Shown here in pieces: positions 6,112-10,011 of a stretch of 10,011 bases of DNA. The position numbers and the translations under genes were made by a program. Every line of letters begins with the position of its first letter. Position 1 is the stretch's first letter. Source of the stretch: CAYRKT01 sp964425005 (GTDB lineage: Bacteria; Synergistota; Synergistia; CAYRKT01). The DNA is taken from positions 1 through 10,011 of the forward strand of contig CAYRKT010000055.1 in assembly GCA_964425005.1 (NCBI GenBank), written 5' to 3'. The notes beneath the pieces are model-generated. The model did not search any database. It saw only the letters and a program-made list of their open reading frames with translations, and was not told the origin of the DNA.

Positions 6112-7665
6112 TTGAGGCTGCCAGAACCCCTTGCCTCCTCGCTCAGGGGGCTTTCCCAGCTCTGGCAGGGTATGTCCCGATGGCAGAGGTTGTCCCTGCT
6201 GGGGATGTTCCTTCTGGTCCTATCCACCCTCGTCCTGGTGGCCTTCTACGCCACCAGGCCCGACTTCGTCCCCCTCTTCTCCAACCTTCGCCTGGAGGAC
6301 CAGGCCGCCATAGTCTCGAAGCTCAAGGAGATGGGCGTCCCCTACAGGGTGGACTCCCAGTTCAACGCCGTCCTCGTCCCGTCGTCTCAGGTCCACGAGG
6401 TCAGGATATCCCTGGCCGCCGAGGGGCTCCCCAAGGGGGGGCACGTGGGGTTCGAGCTCTTCGACGCCACGAGGATGGGGATGACCGACTTCCAGGAGCA
6501 GGTGGCGTACCTGAGGGCCCTGGAGGGGGAGCTGTCCCGGACCATAGAGGCGATGGAGATAGTGGACAGGGCCAAGGTCAACCTGGTGGTGCCCAAGCAG
6601 CGCCTTTTCAGGGAGGACCAGGAGAGCCCGTCGGCCTCGGTCCTCCTGAAGCTGGTGCCGGGGGGCAAGATAAAGCCCGAGCAGGTTCGGGCCATCATGA
6701 ACCTGGTGGCCAGGAGCGTGGAGGGCTTGAGGCCCGAGGACGTGGTGGTGGTGGACACCCTGGGGAATCTGCTGTCCGAGATGGCCACCGATCAGTTCCT
6801 CCTGAGGGGGGAGGAACAGGTGACCACCGTCCAGAAGGAGCTGGAGCAGCGCTACGAGCTGGAGCTGGAGCGGAAGATAAGGGCGATGCTCGAGCGCATA
6901 TACGGACCCGGCAGGAGCGTGGTGAAGGCCCGGGTGGAGCTGGACTTCGGGAAGCTCAGGGTGAGGCGGGAGGAGTTCATCCCCGGTCCCAGGGGTACTG
7001 GGGTCCCCAGGAGCCAGCAGGTGGTGGAGGAGACCTTCAAGGGGACTGGAGTCCCCCCGGGCGGTGTGCCGGGCACGGAGACCAACATCCCGGGCTACGG
7101 GCTGGTCACCAGGGGGGAGGGGCAGTCGGAGTACGCCAAGACGGAGGAGATCACTAACTACGAGATCTCCAGGGAGGAGCGGGAGTTCCAGAACAGCCCC
7201 GGCGAGGTGAAGAGGATAAGCGTCTCGGTGATAGTGGACGGCCAGCTCTCGCAGGAGGAGCTCAACGGCCTCCGGGAGGCGGTGGCGGCCGCCGCTGGGT
7301 TCAACCCCAACCGGGGCGATCAGGTGGTGGTCCAGTCGTTTCGCTTCAGCACCGAGTGGGCCGCCCAGATGGAGGAGGCTTTGGCGGCGGAGGCCCGGAG
7401 GAAGCTCATAGCGGCGGCGGTAGGTCTTTTGGCCTTCGTCCTGCTCGCCGGCGGGTATCTGGCCTACCGGATGTACGCCGCCAGGAGGAGGAAGCTCGAG
7501 GAGGTCAAGGCGCCCCAGCCCACCCTGGAGGACCTCCTGGCCCATCCCGAGCTCATGGCCGAGAAGGGCGAGCTCTACGTGCTGGAGCAGCAGATAAAGG
7601 CCTACGCCTCCAACCACCCCGAGGAGATAGCCAAGCTGGTCAAGAACTGGATGACGGAGGAGTAG
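6112..7665 (+). CDS. fliF: Flagellar MS-ring protein FliF
   Basis: Membrane ring protein that forms the base of the flagellum, surrounds the export gate and carries FliG. 517 residues, with a first membrane helix at about 27-47 (LSLLGMFLLVLSTLVLVAF), YscJ/FliF ring-building domains at about 50-220 (PLFSNLRLEDQAAIV, VPYRV, EGLPKGG, VDRAKVNLVVP, PSASVLLKL), a second periplasmic FliF C-type domain at about 250-410, and a second membrane helix at about 432-453. The final 45 residues (EDLLAHPELMAEKGELY ... IAKLVKNWMTEE) are the cytoplasmic FliG-binding tail. The glycine/proline-rich stretch at 291-340 is the usual flexible loop of the beta-collar region. TTG start, GGGGGT eight bases upstream. Stop TAG is three bases before the fliG ATG. 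Confidence 0.97.
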   Translation: MRLPEPLASSLRGLSQLWQGMSRWQRLSLLGMFLLVLSTLVLVAFYATRPDFVPLFSNLRLEDQAAIVSKLKEMGVPYRVDSQFNAVLVPSSQVHEVRISLAAEGLPKGGHVGFELFDATRMGMTDFQEQVAYLRALEGELSRTIEAMEIVDRAKVNLVVPKQRLFREDQESPSASVLLKLVPGGKIKPEQVRAIMNLVARSVEGLRPEDVVVVDTLGNLLSEMATDQFLLRGEEQVTTVQKELEQRYELELERKIRAMLERIYGPGRSVVKARVELDFGKLRVRREEFIPGPRGTGVPRSQQVVEETFKGTGVPPGGVPGTETNIPGYGLVTRGEGQSEYAKTEEITNYEISREEREFQNSPGEVKRISVSVIVDGQLSQEELNGLREAVAAAAGFNPNRGDQVVVQSFRFSTEWAAQMEEALAAEARRKLIAAAVGLLAFVLLAGGYLAYRMYAARRRKLEEVKAPQPTLEDLLAHPELMAEKGELYVLEQQIKAYASNHPEEIAKLVKNWMTEE

Positions 7666-7668
7666 GGG

Positions 7669-8682
7669 ATGGCCCGTCAGAGGAAGGGCTTGAGGGGCAG
7701 GGAGAAGGCGGCGGTGTTGATGATAAGCCTGGGTCCGGAGATAGCGGCTCAGGTGTACAAGCACATGGACGAGGCCGACATAGAGGTGGTCACCCTGGAG
7801 ATCGCGAACCTCCGCAAGGTCACCCCCGCGGAGAAGGAGGAGGTCCTTCGGGAGGCCCAGGAGATGCTGATGGCCCAGGAGTTCATAGCCCAGGGGGGCG
7901 TGGAGTACGCCAAAACCCTGCTGGAGAAGGCCCTGGGTCCGGAGAAGGCCAAGCAGCTGCTCGCCAAGCTCACCGCCAGCCTGCAGGTGCGTCCCTTCGA
8001 CTTCATGAGGAGGACCGACTCGCAGCAGATCCTGAGCTTCATACAGGGGGAGCACCCCCAGACCATAGCCCTCATCATGTCCTACCTGAGCCCGGAGCAG
8101 GCCGCCCAGGTGATGACGGGGCTGGCCCCGGCGCTCCAGGCGGAGGTGGCCAGGAGGATAGCCACCATGGACAGGATCACCCCCGAGGTCCTCCGGGAGG
8201 TGGAGAGGATCCTGGAGAGGAAGCTCTCCACGGTGCTCACCCAGGACTTCACCGTGGCGGGAGGGGTGGACGCGCTGGTGGAGATCATAAACAGGGTGGA
8301 TCGCGGCACCGAGAGGAACATAATAGAGACCTTAGAGGAGCAGGACCCGGAGCTGGCCGAGGAGATAAAGAAGCGCCTCTTCGTATTCGAGGACATCATA
8401 GGGCTGGAGGACAGGAGCCTGCAGCGGGTGCTGCGCGAGGTGGACATGAAGGACCTGGCCTTGGCCCTCAAGGGCGCCTCGGAGGAGCTTCGGGAGAAGT
8501 TCTTCAGGAACATGTCCAAGCGGGCCGCCCAGATGCTCAAGGAGGACATGGAGTTCATGGGTCCCGTGAGGGTGAGGGACGTGGAGGAGGCCCAGCAGAA
8601 GATAGTGAACGTCATAAGGCAGCTGGAGGAGGCGGGCGAGATAGTGGTGGCCCGCGGAGGAGGGGAGGAGTTGATTGTATAG
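7669..8682 (+). CDS. fliG: Flagellar motor switch protein FliG
   Basis: Rotor protein of the C ring, linking FliF to FliM/FliN and interacting with the stator for torque. 337 residues, standard length. N-domain (about 8-100, GREKAAVLMISLGPE) binds FliF; middle domain carries EHPQT at 128-132 (the FliM-binding EHPQR-type motif); the C-domain starts after LFVFEDI (237-243, where many homologues have MFVF) and contains the torque helix around 247-266 with charged residues, then LALALKGASEELREKFFRN and NMSKRAAQML. The end, EAGEIVVARGGGEELIV, is also typical. GGAGGAG at 7656-7662 precedes the ATG by six bases. Its last eight bases overlap the fliH start. Confidence 0.98.
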   Translation: MARQRKGLRGREKAAVLMISLGPEIAAQVYKHMDEADIEVVTLEIANLRKVTPAEKEEVLREAQEMLMAQEFIAQGGVEYAKTLLEKALGPEKAKQLLAKLTASLQVRPFDFMRRTDSQQILSFIQGEHPQTIALIMSYLSPEQAAQVMTGLAPALQAEVARRIATMDRITPEVLREVERILERKLSTVLTQDFTVAGGVDALVEIINRVDRGTERNIIETLEEQDPELAEEIKKRLFVFEDIIGLEDRSLQRVLREVDMKDLALALKGASEELREKFFRNMSKRAAQMLKEDMEFMGPVRVRDVEEAQQKIVNVIRQLEEAGEIVVARGGGEELIV

Positions 8683-9523
8683 GAGCAACCTCATCAGGGC
8701 CGCTAAGCTTTTGCCCTACGCGGTGAGGCTCGGCCCCAGGGAGGAGCCGTCGCTGGAGGAGAGGCAGGAGGAGAAGGTCCCACCTGCCTCTAAATCTTCG
8801 GAGGAGGTCGAGAGGGAGCTTCGGCTCAAGGTGGAGGCGGAGCTCAGGGAGGCCTTCGACCTGGAGCTGAGGGCCCTGAGGGATAGGCTCTTGGCGGAGC
8901 AGGAGTCGTGGAGGAGGAGCTTCGAGGAGGAGAGGACCTCCCTCCTCGAGGCCATGAGGCGTGAGGCGGAGGCGGCGAAGAGGGCGGCCAGGGAGGAGGG
9001 CTTCAAGGCCGGCAGGGAGGAGGGGCTGAGGAAGGGATACGAGGAGGGGATGGCCAGGGCCCGCGAGGAGGTCTCAGAGAGGGCCAGGGAGTTCCTCAGG
9101 GTGCTGGAGGAGGTGGCCTCCTCCGTGAGGGGGGCCCAGGAGGAGCTCCTCTCCCAGGTGGAGGTCAAGGTGGTGAGGATATTGGAGCTCCTGCTCTCCA
9201 GGCTCCTTCGGAGGGAGGTCGAGCTCGACGGGGACGTCATAGTTCGGCTCCTTCGGGAGGTCTTCTCCAGGCTCAGCGACAGGGACGAGGTGACGGTCTA
9301 CCTGAGCCCCAGGGACTTCAGGGCGTTCGAGGAGGGGAGGGCCCAGTTCGCCGACTTCCTGAGGGAGATCAAGAGCTTCAAGGTGGTCCTGGACGAGCAC
9401 GTGGAGGACGGCGGCTGCGTCGTGGAGACGAGGCTCGGGGTGGTGGACGCCAGGGTCAAGTCCCAGCTGGAGCGGCTCTCCTCCGTCATCGACGAGCTCC
9501 TGCGCGGTGGTGAGGGGGCTTGA
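8675..9523 (+). CDS. fliH: Flagellar export ATPase regulator FliH
   Basis: Peripheral stalk protein that dimerises, binds FliI and tethers it to the export gate/C ring. 282 residues. The N-terminus (YRSNLIRAAKLLPY) matches the FliH start. Residues 45-150 are a long charged coiled coil (E/K/R-rich), containing an uninterrupted glycine ladder GFKAGREEGLRKGYEEG with Gly at 109, 113, 117, 121 and 125, the GxxxG repeat characteristic of FliH. The C-terminal domain (about 160-278) ends in DEHVEDGGCVVETRLGVVDA and a QLERL helix, the FliH/V-ATPase E-like signature. TTG 8675 is chosen because GGGGAGG (8662-8668) lies six bases upstream; it overlaps fliG by eight bases. Stop TGA overlaps the fliI TTG. 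Confidence 0.95.
   Translation: MYRSNLIRAAKLLPYAVRLGPREEPSLEERQEEKVPPASKSSEEVERELRLKVEAELREAFDLELRALRDRLLAEQESWRRSFEEERTSLLEAMRREAEAAKRAAREEGFKAGREEGLRKGYEEGMARAREEVSERAREFLRVLEEVASSVRGAQEELLSQVEVKVVRILELLLSRLLRREVELDGDVIVRLLREVFSRLSDRDEVTVYLSPRDFRAFEEGRAQFADFLREIKSFKVVLDEHVEDGGCVVETRLGVVDARVKSQLERLSSVIDELLRGGEGA
8922..8949 (+). repeat. Near-perfect inverted repeat inside fliH
   Basis: TCGAGGAGG (8922-8930) pairs with CCTCCTCGA (8941-8949), and the interior GAGG-A-CCTC (8932-8940) continues the pairing, with a single unpaired A at 8931. As RNA this would be about a 12-bp hairpin within the coding sequence for the coiled coil. It lacks a T tract, so it is not a terminator. The Glu/Arg-rich codons (GAG, AGG) make such pairing easier by chance. 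Confidence 0.45.
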
Positions 9524-10011
9524 GCTTCCTGGACAAGTACGAGAGGATCTTGCCCTCGGTGGAGCTCCTGAGCTTCAACGGGAAGGTCTCCAAGGTGGTG
9601 GGTCTGGTCATCGAGTCGACCGGGCCCGACGTCCAGATAGGGGACCTCTGCGAGATCAGGTCCCGCAGGACGGGGGAGGTGCTGAGGGCCGAGGTGGTGG
9701 GCTTTCGGGAGAACAAGGTGCTCCTGATGCCCCTGGGGGAGACCTCCTCCATAGGCCCCGGCTGCGACGTGGTGGCGGCCGGGAGGAGACTTGGCGTGAG
9801 GGTGGGCTTCGACCTGCTGGGCAGGGTGATAGACGGACTGGGGGAGCCCCTGGACGGCAAGGGCCCTGTGGTGGGGGAGGACTACTACCCCCTGATGGCC
9901 TCCCCCCCTCATCCGCTCAGGAGAGCCCGCATAAGGGAGCCCCTGTCGGTGGGGATAAGGGCCATAGACGGTCTTTTGACCCTGGGGAAGGGGCAGAGGG
10001 TGGGCATATTC
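9520..10011 (+). CDS. fliI: Flagellum-specific ATP synthase FliI (5' part, cut by window edge)
   Basis: Hexameric ATPase that energises and orders export of flagellar subunits. The first 164 residues are present. The N-terminal beta-barrel (about 18-90: GKVSKVVGLVIESTGPDVQ ... GDLCEI ... EVVGFRENKVLLMPLG) is followed by the FliI-type LLGRVIDGLGEPLDGKG at 99-115 and PPHPLRRARIREPLSVGIRAIDGLLTLGKGQRVGIF written across 129-164; the next residues outside the window should be the Walker A loop. TTG start at 9520 forms TTGA with the fliH stop; GAGG at 9512-9515 is four bases upstream, a tighter spacing than its neighbours. The order after fliH and the DxLGRVIDGLG motif favour FliI over F1 ATPase beta or Rho. 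Confidence 0.95.
   Translation, partial: MSFLDKYERILPSVELLSFNGKVSKVVGLVIESTGPDVQIGDLCEIRSRRTGEVLRAEVVGFRENKVLLMPLGETSSIGPGCDVVAAGRRLGVRVGFDLLGRVIDGLGEPLDGKGPVVGEDYYPLMASPPHPLRRARIREPLSVGIRAIDGLLTLGKGQRVGIF

Noticed and set aside
6220..8055. Very long minus-strand open frame (about 611 codons) opposite fliF and fliG
   Set aside because: It is the mirror of strongly conserved flagellar genes; the translation is Leu/Gly/His/Pro-rich without recognisable motifs. High GC content removes stop codons in this antisense frame.

Overview
The window is a GC-rich, gene-dense bacterial chromosome segment with no RNA genes, insertion sequences or CRISPR arrays that I can see. Arginine is written mostly as AGG, isoleucine often as ATA, strong Shine-Dalgarno sequences precede nearly every gene, and TTG is the start codon of about half of them. 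Together with an amino-acid-degrading enzyme and a complete-looking flagellar basal-body operon, this suggests a motile, anaerobic, amino-acid-fermenting bacterium, most likely of the Synergistota (Thermanaerovibrio/Aminomonas-like). The taxon is an inference from style and gene content, not from a search.

Layout. Positions 1-845 (+) hold the last 49 codons of a probable HlyD-type adaptor protein and a complete yggS (PLP homeostasis protein). Positions 835-1872 (-) hold a FIST-domain sensor protein whose stop codon overlaps that of yggS. Upstream of it on the same strand, after a strong 12-bp hairpin, is a tryptophanase (1948-3339, -). Divergent from the tryptophanase is an ArsB/NhaD-type membrane permease (3469-4761, +). 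From 4810 to the right edge runs a flagellar operon in the order flgB, flgC, fliE, fliF, fliG, fliH, fliI (last one cut by the window edge before its Walker A loop).

How they work together. FlgB, FlgC and FliE form the proximal rod and the rod/MS-ring junction, FliF the MS ring and export-gate housing, FliG the switch ring on FliF, and FliH/FliI the peripheral export ATPase. The genes are almost all overlapping or spaced by a few bases; the one real gap (135 bp, flgC-fliE) contains a good sigma-70-like promoter preceded by two palindromes, so fliE-fliI probably has its own transcription start. The left half looks like amino-acid catabolism with a possible partner sensor (FIST) and a divergent permease.

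I did not find a clearly new biological system. The most interesting points are the tryptophanase-hairpin-FIST arrangement, the promoter plus twin palindromes inside the flagellar operon, and the altered second-repeat motif in the permease.
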